From the NCBI GenBank assembly GCA_944326445.1, contig CALVDZ010000004.1:124001-188000 (forward strand): a stretch of 64,000 bases of DNA. Reading direction: 5' to 3'. This stretch comes from an uncultured Helicobacter sp. (GTDB lineage: Bacteria > Campylobacterota > Campylobacteria > Campylobacterales > Helicobacteraceae). Position numbers and translations under genes: made by a program. The notes beneath the pieces were generated by a model. That model did not search any database, was not told the DNA's origin, and worked only from the letters and a program-made list of their open reading frames with translations. This document shows positions 47,120 to 56,332 of the stretch, piece after piece; within the stretch, counting starts at the first letter, position 1, and every line of letters begins with the position of its first letter.

Positions 47120-50060
47120 GACTCTTGTCCTTTGTTTTCTGGGGTATAAAATCCTCAATGAGGGCATTTACAACCAAAGCATTTCCCTTGGTTTTGTCAA
47201 AATCGAAGGATTGTATCTCAAATTAGAAAATAAATTTATCGTGGATATCAAAAAAATCGATCTTTCCCAAAGCGGGCTATTCGCACAGGATGAAGACGAG
47301 ACATACGACATCGCACAGAGCCTTGAGGAGTCCGTAGATTCTGTAGTGGATTGGGTGCAAAATATCTTTTGGGTGCTCTCTTATTTTCAAACTTTTAATA
47401 TCCACGAGGCGATTTTCCCCGATGGCACGCAGCGCACGCTTCTGTATGATGGCTCAGATTATAGGATTTATGATCCACACTTTAGCGCGATCCTAAACAC
47501 CGCCCAAAGCAGCAAGGACATCGCCCTAGAGATTCACTCCCTTACCATTCCTAAGCTCTCGCTCAAAATCGAGGGCTATATGCAATACCACATCAGCAAA
47601 AAATCGCTTGATATCCACTCTCTTAGAATCTCCCACACCAAAATCCTAACCAAAGACACCAACACGCCAGCCTATGTGCAAATCACGGGCAACACGGATT
47701 TTAAAACCGCCGCGCTCACGCTCAACTCCTCGCGCCTAGGCGATATAGGATTTTTAAAGCCCTATATCACGCTCCTAGAAAACAAAACTCTAGAATCGTG
47801 GTTTTTTGAAAAAATCCGCTTTGAATCCGTGCAGCTCACAAATTTCACGCTCAAAACCTCCTTTAACAAAAACCTTATCCCCCATCTCCTCTCTAGTATG
47901 CAAGGCTCGCTCTCTATCCAAAATCCCAAAATCTACCTCGAGCCAAACACCGCGCCAATCCTCGCTCCAAGCGCGAGCTTGCACCTCTCTAACAAAGCTC
48001 TAGATATCGCCTTTAAATCCCCGAGTTTTGCAGGCTACGATCTGAGTGGCTCTGCTGTGCAGATAAAGCTCCCTATCAACCGCGCGCTAGAGGTATTTGT
48101 ACAGCTACGCAGCAAGCAGCTCACGCTCGATAAACCACTCCTAGCCCTCCTGCACGATCTCATCGGCATTAGCCTCCCTGTGCAAACCCAAAGCCCGCTA
48201 GAAACAGCCCTAAATCTCACTCTTAAGCTCGATCACGAGACGCTACATCCCCACCTAAAAGGCACGATAAAGGGCAAAAATACCAATCTCACGCTTTTTG
48301 GGCAGCCAATCTCTGCGCAAGATATCCAAGCTACGCTCGAGATTGAAAGCGATAAAAAATGCCTTATCTCTATCACGAGTTCGCACGCCAAATACGCCGA
48401 TATCCTCTCCACGCAGCTTATCTTTGATATAGACGCGATCAACTACACACTGCGAGGCGATTTTGCGATTTTGCACGCCGATTTGCTACCTTCTAAGATT
48501 TTCCCCGCACATCTAAAATACCCAAATCTTAAAGACATAGATACCAACGATCCTATGACTAAGCGCATCGTGGAAGTCATCATCAAAGAGAACACCTCTA
48601 CACTCCCAAGTATCCTACAAATCCCGCCACTTAAGCAAGTCCAAAATACAGAATCTACTCACCCAAACGCTCAGCTAGATTCTAACACGCCCCTAGATTC
48701 ACACCCCCTCCCCCAATCCCACCCTTTGCGCACCATCACGCTTGAGGGGAGTTTTAGGGACGATACGCTAAGCCTCTCCATTCCCGAGCTCTCGCTTGCT
48801 ATTAGACAGGATTCTGCGCTGCATATCGCCCTATCGAGTATCGCCTCCCTCTATCCGCACTCCCCAATCCTGCAATACTTTGGTATCAAAAAGGGTAATC
48901 TCACGCTCCATAGCCAGCCCCAGCAATCAAATGCCATCGCCCTAGAAGCCAAGCTAGAAAATCTCAACTACCCCATTTATGACAAAAACAACCAAGTGCT
49001 TAGCGCATTAGAGATCGAAGGGCTCATCAATCCCGATGAAATCTCCCTTAGCACCAAAGACAAAAACATTAAGCTCCAAAAGCGGCACAACACCATATCG
49101 CTCGTGTTTGATGACTACAATCTCGATGTCGATCATTTGATGGAGAGCAAGATCCCCATACTCTATGAGATTTTTCACGAAGAGGGCGAGAGCAAGGCTT
49201 ATACACCAGAAGAGATCGCTAGGCGCAAAACCTTCATAGCCCAAAAGCGCAAGTTTGAGCGCGAGCACCATATCACGCCACATATATTGTATTTAGAATC
49301 TAATGGTATGGATATTTTGTATGGGGACTTTATCATACCCACAGATTCTGCAACCATCACTATGCGCGATAAGCAAATCAACGCCAACGCCGCCTATGGC
49401 AACGGGATCGCAGATATCAATATCGCCTATGGCGAGGCACATATCACGCTTGATAACTTTAGCTCAAATTTTATCAACCAAGTGCTTTCTAAGCGTCTTT
49501 TCTCCGGAGGGCTTTTTGACTTCTCAGGCATACTCAAAGACAGAATCTTACAGGGCGAAGTCCGCGTGCAAAACACGACTTTTAAAGACTTTGCGATTGT
49601 GCAAAATATTATAGGGCTTATCGACACGATCCCATCGCTCATTATGTTTAAAAAGCCCGGTTTTAGCAACGATGGCTATGAGATAAAACAAGGGAGTTTT
49701 TTATTTTCTATGAATGATGAGTATTTGGGGTTTGAATCCATTAATCTCATCGGCACTGCGATTGATATTAGCGGCAATGGGCTTATCAACCTAAAAGAGC
49801 GCACGATAGACTTGCTGCTTAAGGCAAGCACGATGAAAGCACTCTCAAATATCCTCTCAAATATCCCCATTGTGGGCTATGTGATTTTGGGCAATGATGG
49901 CAAGGTAACGACGAATATCATCGTATCGGGCAATCTCGATAACCCCAAAACCGAAGTGAGCCTCCTAGAAGATGTGATCAATGCGCCCTTTAAAATGCTC
50001 CATAGAATCTTCGCGCCACTCGATAATATCGTCGATACGCTCATCGATGAGTCAAAGTAG
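47040..50060 (+). CDS. AsmA-like/YhdP-type envelope protein
   Basis: A 1006-residue protein with one N-terminal membrane helix (residues about 20-38) and a long periplasmic beta-rich part. The C-terminal 230 residues show the AsmA-like pattern (DFSGILKDRILQGEVRVQNT, DGYEIKQGSFLFSMNDEYLG, IVGYVILGNDGKVTTNIIVSG). Proteins of this group bridge the periplasm and move phospholipids to the outer membrane. A Pro/Ser/Leu insertion with AGATTCT heptamers lies near residues 535-560. No alternative in-frame start exists between 47040 and the membrane helix, so it truly overlaps mltG. It also overlaps truA by 20 bases at the other end. Confidence 0.8.
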   Translation: MSPQHAAKNKPNPTYKTLLSLFVFCATTLVLCFLGYKILNEGIYNQSISLGFVKIEGLYLKLENKFIVDIKKIDLSQSGLFAQDEDETYDIAQSLEESVDSVVDWVQNIFWVLSYFQTFNIHEAIFPDGTQRTLLYDGSDYRIYDPHFSAILNTAQSSKDIALEIHSLTIPKLSLKIEGYMQYHISKKSLDIHSLRISHTKILTKDTNTPAYVQITGNTDFKTAALTLNSSRLGDIGFLKPYITLLENKTLESWFFEKIRFESVQLTNFTLKTSFNKNLIPHLLSSMQGSLSIQNPKIYLEPNTAPILAPSASLHLSNKALDIAFKSPSFAGYDLSGSAVQIKLPINRALEVFVQLRSKQLTLDKPLLALLHDLIGISLPVQTQSPLETALNLTLKLDHETLHPHLKGTIKGKNTNLTLFGQPISAQDIQATLEIESDKKCLISITSSHAKYADILSTQLIFDIDAINYTLRGDFAILHADLLPSKIFPAHLKYPNLKDIDTNDPMTKRIVEVIIKENTSTLPSILQIPPLKQVQNTESTHPNAQLDSNTPLDSHPLPQSHPLRTITLEGSFRDDTLSLSIPELSLAIRQDSALHIALSSIASLYPHSPILQYFGIKKGNLTLHSQPQQSNAIALEAKLENLNYPIYDKNNQVLSALEIEGLINPDEISLSTKDKNIKLQKRHNTISLVFDDYNLDVDHLMESKIPILYEIFHEEGESKAYTPEEIARRKTFIAQKRKFEREHHITPHILYLESNGMDILYGDFIIPTDSATITMRDKQINANAAYGNGIADINIAYGEAHITLDNFSSNFINQVLSKRLFSGGLFDFSGILKDRILQGEVRVQNTTFKDFAIVQNIIGLIDTIPSLIMFKKPGFSNDGYEIKQGSFLFSMNDEYLGFESINLIGTAIDISGNGLINLKERTIDLLLKASTMKALSNILSNIPIVGYVILGNDGKVTTNIIVSGNLDNPKTEVSLLEDVINAPFKMLHRIFAPLDNIVDTLIDESK

Positions 50061-50784
50061 GATAGCCAACCCCGCACAGATACAAGCCATTAGGACTTAG
50101 GGGCATTGTGTAGCTCTGAATCTTAGCATCGATTTGGGCTTGTAGCTGCTGCTTTGATAGCTCTGCACGCCCATAGCTAAACGCCGCGCCTAGCATTAGC
50201 CGCACCTGCGCGCGCAAAAATCCATTAGCGCGCAAATGCAAAACCAAAAAATCATCATACCTATATACATAGCTTTGCAAAATCTCACGCACGCAGTCTC
50301 TGCTAGGCGTGCCTTGCTTTTTAAATAGCGCGAAATTATGCCGCCCTCTAAAAAGGCTTAGAGCCTCACGCACCCTAGCAAGCTCCCCATATCGCTCATA
50401 GCTCACATAGCGCGCGATAAAAGGCTTTGGTGCGTGCAAGCTCACGATATAGCGGTAGGATCGCCACAGCGCGCAAAATCGCGGATGAAACTCCTCACTC
50501 ACATAGCGCAAGGATACAAAAAAGATATGCGGGTAGCCCTTTTTGTTTAAAAGCGTGCGCAAATGCCCCAAATCCCACAGCCGCGCCACATCAAAGCTAA
50601 CCATCTGCGCGGTGGCATGCACGCCTTTATCCGTGCGCCCAGCAGCCAAAATCTCTGAATCTATCCCCACGCTCCCTAAAATCTCTCTAAGCCTGCCCGC
50701 CACGCTGATGATACCGCGCTCTTTTTGGGGCGCAAACCCGCTAAAGGCACTGCCATCATAAGCGAGCCTTGCCAAAATCCTCAT
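50041..50784 (-). CDS. truA: tRNA pseudouridine synthase A
   Basis: A 247-residue TruA: YDGSAFSGFAPQKERG, the catalytic aspartate in AAGRTDKGVHATAQM near residue 54, FHPRFCALWRSYRY, and LRANGFLRAQVRLM. It makes pseudouridines 38-40 in tRNA anticodon stems. Length is normal. It lies 9 bases after lptF, in the order truA-lptF-A24-pcm that resembles H. pylori. Confidence 0.95.
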   Translation of the reverse strand: MRILARLAYDGSAFSGFAPQKERGIISVAGRLREILGSVGIDSEILAAGRTDKGVHATAQMVSFDVARLWDLGHLRTLLNKKGYPHIFFVSLRYVSEEFHPRFCALWRSYRYIVSLHAPKPFIARYVSYERYGELARVREALSLFRGRHNFALFKKQGTPSRDCVREILQSYVYRYDDFLVLHLRANGFLRAQVRLMLGAAFSYGRAELSKQQLQAQIDAKIQSYTMPLSPNGLYLCGVGYPTLTHR

Positions 50785-50793
50785 AGTGAGATT

Positions 50794-51846
50794 CTAATAA
50801 TAACGCTTGATGGTTTTTGCATACAGCCAATACGAGAGCAAAAGCCATAGCATAGGGATACACACCACGCCTAAAAACGGAAAATGCTCCGAGGCGATAT
50901 GCACCATCACAAAATACAAAGTCGTAGCCCCAATCACATAAAAATACGACATATTGGATTTAAAACGCGGATTAGCAATCCCAAAGCTTAGTGCCAAAAA
51001 CAGCGAGACAAGCGGGAATATCGAGACTAAAATCGCTTGAGAGATTTTGCGCTCTTTAGATCGCACACCTGAAGGAATCTCTTTGCGTGGCAAAGAAGTG
51101 ATAGTGTATTCAAAAGCCTCCTGCCAATAGCTAAGCAGATCATATCCACTTAGTTGCGGCTCACCAAGGATTTGGCGCACATTCATATGATCATAGATTA
51201 TCTTGCGTATTTCATTGTCTTGAGCGAAATACACATCGCCGCGCTCTAGCAAAAGCTCAAAAAGCCCATTTTGGTTTCTCGTCCTGCCATCTTGGGCGAT
51301 CACAAAGCTTTCAGAATCTTTGTCTTGGGAATAAAGAATGAGATTTTTGTATTTTCTATCCTTGACTTCATCGACATACACAAGCCACTCCCCGAGCTTT
51401 TGTCCCAACTCGCCAGCCCTTAGATTCACATCGATATCCGCGCGTTTTTTTGCCACGAAGTTTTTAGAAGCACTATTAGAAAGCGGCACGAGCACGAGCG
51501 AAAACACGAGCAAAATACAAGTGGCAATAATGGTAATGGGCAAAAAAGCCTTGAGAATATCTAAGGGCTTAATCCCTAGTGCAAAAAACACCATCATTTC
51601 ATACTCGTATGAGAGCCGCGCAATCCCGAGCGTGAGGGAAGCAAAAAAGGTGATGGAGATGATAAAAAACACGCTCCCGGGCAGAGAATACGCAAAAAGC
51701 GCGAACAAGTCCAAAAAGCTCATCTTAACGACATAAGTCCGCCCCGCAATGCTGATGATAAGCACCACCGAGGCGATAAAAAGCAACACCAAAAAAAATG
51801 GAAAAAAGAGTTGCGAAAACGACAAAAACATATATCGCTTAAACAT
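50794..51846 (-). CDS. LPS export permease, LptF/LptG family
   Basis: A 350-residue inner-membrane protein with three N-terminal helices, a periplasmic beta-jellyroll part (about 135-260) and three C-terminal helices, the layout of LptF/LptG. ARLSYEYEMMVFFALGIKP is the coupling-helix motif that contacts the LptB ATPase. It extracts LPS from the inner membrane. It cannot be told surely whether it is LptF or LptG, though LptF fits the context. It overlaps the A24 gene stop by eight bases. Confidence 0.85.
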   Translation of the reverse strand: MFKRYMFLSFSQLFFPFFLVLLFIASVVLIISIAGRTYVVKMSFLDLFALFAYSLPGSVFFIISITFFASLTLGIARLSYEYEMMVFFALGIKPLDILKAFLPITIIATCILLVFSLVLVPLSNSASKNFVAKKRADIDVNLRAGELGQKLGEWLVYVDEVKDRKYKNLILYSQDKDSESFVIAQDGRTRNQNGLFELLLERGDVYFAQDNEIRKIIYDHMNVRQILGEPQLSGYDLLSYWQEAFEYTITSLPRKEIPSGVRSKERKISQAILVSIFPLVSLFLALSFGIANPRFKSNMSYFYVIGATTLYFVMVHIASEHFPFLGVVCIPMLWLLLSYWLYAKTIKRYY

Positions 51847-52558
51847 ACCACGCTCCGCTATAAAGTGCCGCCCACGCTAGGGTATGCAAATCCCCAACAT
51901 AGGTTATGAGCACCCCTACAAAAAGATAGCTCACAAAGGCAATGGCGTGAGGGCGCGCCTTTGAGATGAGGGCATAAAAAAATGCGATAGCTAATACCAA
52001 GCAGCTCGCCACAAACACGCTCACAAGAGCAAAAAACACTCCAAACACAAGCCCAATGCCACCAAGCACGATGATATCCGCCTCGCCTAGCACGGGTTTT
52101 TTAAACACAATCTCGCCAAAAAGCCCCAAGGCAAATGCCCCGCCCATAAGTGCTAACGCATCGCGTATGTGCGCCCAGATAAAGCTAGCAGGCATAGCGA
52201 TACTCGCAATACACGCACACCCAAGGACAAAAAACACCACCAACACAGAATCTGGCAGTGCCAAATACACATAATCAAGATATGCCATCACAAAAAGCAC
52301 GGAAAGCGAGAGGTAAATGAGGAGATTGTGAAAAATCTGATATCTGTTGGGGGCTATAGATTCTATAAATGGGCTAGGTTGCAGGGAGAGCACCAAGGCG
52401 AGCAAGGCGAGATTAGCCACAGAGGAAAGCGCACTAGAGCACGCAATGGAAAAGTGCAGGTAACGACGCATACACAAGGCAGTAAATCCCACGCCACACA
52501 GCACAAACACACAACACGCTCCCAACACTGCGAGATTTAAGCCCAAATCCACGCTCAC
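51839..52558 (-). CDS. A24-type prepilin peptidase-like membrane protein
   Basis: A 239-residue protein with about seven membrane helices. The two aspartate motifs of A24 peptidases are visible: AYLDYVYLALPDS and GEADIIVLGGIG. The N-terminal methylase zinc domain of PilD is absent, so it is the short form. I chose GTG 52558, which overlaps the pcm stop (GTGA) and follows a GGGGGC stretch. No pilin or secretion genes are nearby, so its substrate is unclear. Confidence 0.65.
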   Translation of the reverse strand: MSVDLGLNLAVLGACCVFVLCGVGFTALCMRRYLHFSIACSSALSSVANLALLALVLSLQPSPFIESIAPNRYQIFHNLLIYLSLSVLFVMAYLDYVYLALPDSVLVVFFVLGCACIASIAMPASFIWAHIRDALALMGGAFALGLFGEIVFKKPVLGEADIIVLGGIGLVFGVFFALVSVFVASCLVLAIAFFYALISKARPHAIAFVSYLFVGVLITYVGDLHTLAWAALYSGAWYV

Positions 52559-53208
52559 GCCCCCTGTGTGCGATAGGGCACGATGCCATTGCACACATTG
52601 ACAAATGAGCATTGTGTGATCACTAAAGGCGTGCCCAAAACGCCATTTTGCTTGACAAAGCGCGTGATGCGCTGCCCTGCTGCATTGCTCTCATCAAATA
52701 TCGGTGCAAGCAGTATGCCGCCCTCTTTGAGCTGGGCTATGAGTGCTGGCGGGATCTCCCTCGCACACGCGCTAAAGAGTATCGCATCAAAGGGCGCGTG
52801 CTCAATCCAGCCATTTTGCCCATCATCAAATTTCGCAAAGATATTGTGTGCATTGAGCAGATGAAAGCGGCGCTTCGCCTCGATGAGCAGCGGCTCAATG
52901 CGCTCTATGGTATAGACATATTTAAAAAGATGGGAGAGCACCATCGCCTGATAGCCACTCCCACAGCCCACCTCTAGCACGCTCTCCCCGCCCTCAGCTA
53001 GCAAAGACTCGCTCATAATAGCCACCGTGAGCGGCGAGCTAATCCATTGAGAATCTTCTAAGGGCAGAGGATCGAGGCTATAGGCTCTACTCCCCAAGCT
53101 CGGTGGGACAAAAAACGCCCTATCCACGCTGCCTAAAGCCTTAGCCACTGATGGCGAGAGCTTGACACACTTCTGAATCTCTGCCACCATTTTTGTGTTT
53201 GCATACAT
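52555..53208 (-). CDS. pcm: Protein-L-isoaspartate O-methyltransferase
   Basis: A 217-residue SAM-dependent enzyme: DRAFFVPPSL, SQWISSPLTVAIMSESL, and the SAM motif VLEVGCGSGYQAMVLSHL, followed by YTIERIEPLL. It repairs isoaspartyl residues in aged proteins. ATG 53208 is used; the frame also extends one TTG codon further upstream. Its stop overlaps the A24 start. Confidence 0.95.
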   Translation of the reverse strand: MYANTKMVAEIQKCVKLSPSVAKALGSVDRAFFVPPSLGSRAYSLDPLPLEDSQWISSPLTVAIMSESLLAEGGESVLEVGCGSGYQAMVLSHLFKYVYTIERIEPLLIEAKRRFHLLNAHNIFAKFDDGQNGWIEHAPFDAILFSACAREIPPALIAQLKEGGILLAPIFDESNAAGQRITRFVKQNGVLGTPLVITQCSFVNVCNGIVPYRTQGA

Positions 53209-53217
53209 CAACGCCCT

Positions 53218-53952
53218 TTAGAGATTGATTGGTATGCCAGTTTGTATGTATTTGCGCATTTTAGAAGTCTCGTGCAAATCCACTTGAGCCGAGATGATTT
53301 CTTTTTTGTCATTTTTATACACTATGCCATAGGGCGTGATCACAGCACTGCCCCTTGCCATCGTCTCATTTGCCCCATCGCTTGCCACCACAAAGCTTTG
53401 ATTAGCGATCGCTAGGGCTTTGCAAAGCGTCTCAAACTGATCCTTGCGCTGCTTGCCCCATTGCGCGGGGATAAAGATAATATCCGCCCCCTGCACGCGC
53501 TTCCACAAATCAATAAAGCGCAGCTCAAAGCAATTTAGCGCCGCACATTTGAGTGAATCCACATAAAAAGGCACGATCTCATCTTCTAGCCCAGCCTGAA
53601 AATGCAGCTGCTCATCGCCTAGAGTAAAAAGCTTGTGTTTGGATTGCTTATGGATGAGCTCGCCCTTATGAAACACTTTAAGATTATTAAAAAAATGCTG
53701 ATGGTTTTTTTCTATCATTGTTGTGATAAGCGTGTGGTGCTTGCTAGCCTCTAGGAGTGCTTGCGTAGCGAGTTTGGCAAACTCCGCGGCTTCCTCCATA
53801 CGCTGATAGGCAAACCCGCTAAACACCACCTCGGGCGTGCAAATGATAGAATCTTCTTGGCATTGCTCTAAGAGCGTGAGCACCTTTTTTAGATTCAGTT
53901 CAAAGTCTGTCCCGATTTTTACTTGCAGTGCGTATAGTTTCTTAGAAATCAT
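53218..53952 (-). CDS. Carbon-nitrogen hydrolase (nitrilase superfamily)
   Basis: A 244-residue protein with the Glu-Lys-Cys triad of the family: IICTPEVVFSGF, KHKLFTLGDE, and CAALNCFELRF, where Cys is the nucleophile. Members hydrolyse amides or nitriles, for example omega-amidase or N-carbamoyl substrates; the substrate is not evident. It overlaps the nrdB stop and precedes pcm by 9 bases. Confidence 0.8.
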   Translation of the reverse strand: MISKKLYALQVKIGTDFELNLKKVLTLLEQCQEDSIICTPEVVFSGFAYQRMEEAAEFAKLATQALLEASKHHTLITTMIEKNHQHFFNNLKVFHKGELIHKQSKHKLFTLGDEQLHFQAGLEDEIVPFYVDSLKCAALNCFELRFIDLWKRVQGADIIFIPAQWGKQRKDQFETLCKALAIANQSFVVASDGANETMARGSAVITPYGIVYKNDKKEIISAQVDLHETSKMRKYIQTGIPINL

Positions 53953-54976
53953 CAAAATCTATGCTCCCTTTTGCGTAATTTGTCACCTTAGCTTCAAAAA
54001 AGTTTGTTTTTTGATCGTTAAAGCTACTAAACTGATCCACCCATTTGATGGGGTGTGAGACATTATAAAGCTTAGGCAATCCCACTTTGTGCATACGATT
54101 ATCAGCTAGGTATTGGATATACTGCCCGATAATCTCGCTTGTAAGCCCCAGAATCTGCCCCTGCGTGATATACTCTCCCCACGCGCTCTCCACCTCCACA
54201 GCTTTTCTAAAGAGCTCTATCACTTCTTCTTTGAGAGCGTTTGTGAAGAGATCGTCGCGCTCTTTGCGCACGGAATTAATCATATTTTGGAAAAGCATGA
54301 GGTGGGTTACTTCATCGCGTTGGATAAAGCGTATCATCTGCGCGCTCCCGAGCATTTTGCCACTACGTGCGAGGGTGTAAAAATAACAAAACCCGCTATA
54401 AAAATAAATCCCCTCTAGAATCTGATTGGCAAACATTGCTTTGAGTAGATTGTGCTCTGTGGGGTTTTTGGCAAGATCGAGATAGACATTTGCAATATAG
54501 TCGTTTTTGCGCCGTAGCTGCATATCCACGCGCCACATATTATAAATCTCATCGGTGTTTGCCGAGATAGATTCTACCATCACCGCATAGCTTTGAGAAT
54601 GCAGTGCCTCCTCATACGCCTGACGCACAAGCACGAGATTAATCTCTGGGCTTGTCATATAGGGATTGACATTGTCTATGAGGTTGTTTGTCTGCAGCGA
54701 ATCCATAAAGATAAGCTGTGCGAGTGCCCTATCATAGCCGAGCTTTTCTTGTGGTGTGAGCCCGCCGTTATAATCGCGCTTATCGGCATTCATATTCACT
54801 TCTTCAGGGAACCAAGTGTTGGCGAGCATTTTTTTCCATAGAGTGTAAGCCCACTGATATTTGATTTTGTTGAGATCAAACATACTCGTGGGATCGCCCC
54901 CAAAGATTTTGCGCTCATTCACGCTCTCGGTGCTTTCTGGATTATAAATTTTTTTGCGAAACACTTCTTTTTCCAT
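53942..54976 (-). CDS. nrdB: Ribonucleotide reductase, class Ia beta subunit
   Basis: A 344-residue R2 subunit with the diiron ligand motifs: an acidic residue in the early helix, EALHSQSYAVMVES with Glu and His, and LEGIYFYSGFCYFYTLAR followed by QRDEVTHLMLF with Glu and His. It generates the tyrosyl radical used by NrdA to reduce ribonucleotides. NrdA is not in this window. Length is normal. It is the first gene of a run with the nitrilase and pcm. Confidence 0.95.
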   Translation of the reverse strand: MEKEVFRKKIYNPESTESVNERKIFGGDPTSMFDLNKIKYQWAYTLWKKMLANTWFPEEVNMNADKRDYNGGLTPQEKLGYDRALAQLIFMDSLQTNNLIDNVNPYMTSPEINLVLVRQAYEEALHSQSYAVMVESISANTDEIYNMWRVDMQLRRKNDYIANVYLDLAKNPTEHNLLKAMFANQILEGIYFYSGFCYFYTLARSGKMLGSAQMIRFIQRDEVTHLMLFQNMINSVRKERDDLFTNALKEEVIELFRKAVEVESAWGEYITQGQILGLTSEIIGQYIQYLADNRMHKVGLPKLYNVSHPIKWVDQFSSFNDQKTNFFEAKVTNYAKGSIDFDDF

Positions 54977-54985
54977 ACACGCCCC

Positions 54986-55327
54986 TTATATATCCTCTTG
55001 ATTGTCCTTGACGCTCTCAAGCACCAATAGGAGCAGCGATAGGGCGTTTGCCACCACCGCACCCAGCACAATCGCATACGCCAAATGCAGAGATTCAAAG
55101 ACTTGTAAGACAATAAAGCCGGCCACAAGGTGCAGCACACCAACAAGCAAAGTCGCTAGAATCTCTGCCGATAGGGAGCTTTTGACACCAATCCTTAGCG
55201 TAACGCACACGAAATTTACCGAAGCTGCCAAAAACAAAATGATGACATTGTTTTCATACAAAAACACCACATTAAGCGTCAAGCCAAACATACTAAAAAA
55301 TACAAAAAACACTCTGCCCCAATTCAT
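54986..55327 (-). CDS. Small membrane protein downstream of secF
   Basis: A 113-residue protein with four hydrophobic segments (VFFVFFSMFGLTLNVVFLY, ILFLAASVNFVCVTL, ILATLLVGVLHLVAGFIVL, AIVLGAVVANALSLLLLVL). I recall a protein of this size at the same place after secF in H. pylori. No function is evident. Confidence 0.6.
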   Translation of the reverse strand: MNWGRVFFVFFSMFGLTLNVVFLYENNVIILFLAASVNFVCVTLRIGVKSSLSAEILATLLVGVLHLVAGFIVLQVFESLHLAYAIVLGAVVANALSLLLLVLESVKDNQEDI

Positions 55328-55345
55328 ACCATACCCCTTTAGAAT

Positions 55346-56320
55346 CTACACTCTACCATTTTCATACATAGCTCTTAATCGCTTCTTTTCCTCTTGTTTT
55401 TTGAGCTTTTTCATCTCTTTTTGGTAATACTCCTCGAGGCTAAAGCCAAACAAAAGAGCCAAGCGCGGAGCGACAAACATAGAGCTATATGTCCCCACAA
55501 TCACGCCAGCGAGCATAGGCAATGAAAATCCTTTGATAATCTCCCCGCCAAAGAGATAGAGTGTCAAGACGACAAAAAACACCGTGAGGGAAGTGAGCAG
55601 CGTGCGTGAAAGCGTGCGCGAGACTGCTTCATTAATCACATAGCGCATATCACTCATACGCTTTGAGAGCATTTGCTCGCGGATTCTATCAAAGATGATA
55701 ATCGTATCATTGATGGAATACCCTATGAGCGTCAAAAGCGCGGCAAGCACCTCGAGATTAAAATCAATATCAGCGATAATCACCACTGCCGAGGCGAGTA
55801 TCACATCGTGAATTAATGCCATAATGCCCGCTAGCGAAAACCTCCACTCATAGCGAAACGAGATATACACCATCATCGCCACAAACGCAAGCACAAGCGA
55901 CAAAATCCCCTTGCGCTTAAACTCATCGCCAACCTTTGCTCCTATCTCATCATTGCGTCGTATGCTAAACTCCCCTGTGGGTTTTAGAATCTCTTGCACC
56001 ATTTGCAATGTCGAGCCTTGGGGATTTTCCACCAAAGGAAGTTTGATAAGCACTTCATTTGGCGAGCCAAACTCACTGACTTGAAAACCCTTAAAAGTCT
56101 CATAGCGCGAGAGAATCTCCCGAATCTGTGGTATGGGAGCCTGTGGCTGCGTATCGTATTGAATCTGCACGATACTCCCACCCGCAAAGTCAATACCTAG
56201 CTTAAAATCCTTAATCACAATCAATGCCACAGCACCTATGCACAAAATAGCAGAGAGGATTAGCCCATAAGAGCTGTATTTGGCAAAGTCATAGACTTTT
56301 ATTTTTTTAAAGACTTCCAT
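55346..56320 (-). CDS. secF: Protein translocase subunit SecF
   Basis: A 324-residue RND-fold membrane protein: GIDFAGGSIVQIQYD in the first periplasmic part, SLAGIMALIHDVILASAVVI, and ALLTLIGYSINDTIIIFDRI, the conserved SecF core. With SecD it uses the proton gradient to pull proteins through SecYEG. The stop precedes the small membrane gene by 18 bases; it follows secD by 12. Confidence 0.95.
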   Translation of the reverse strand: MEVFKKIKVYDFAKYSSYGLILSAILCIGAVALIVIKDFKLGIDFAGGSIVQIQYDTQPQAPIPQIREILSRYETFKGFQVSEFGSPNEVLIKLPLVENPQGSTLQMVQEILKPTGEFSIRRNDEIGAKVGDEFKRKGILSLVLAFVAMMVYISFRYEWRFSLAGIMALIHDVILASAVVIIADIDFNLEVLAALLTLIGYSINDTIIIFDRIREQMLSKRMSDMRYVINEAVSRTLSRTLLTSLTVFFVVLTLYLFGGEIIKGFSLPMLAGVIVGTYSSMFVAPRLALLFGFSLEEYYQKEMKKLKKQEEKKRLRAMYENGRV

Positions 56321-56332
56321 AACGCACCCCTA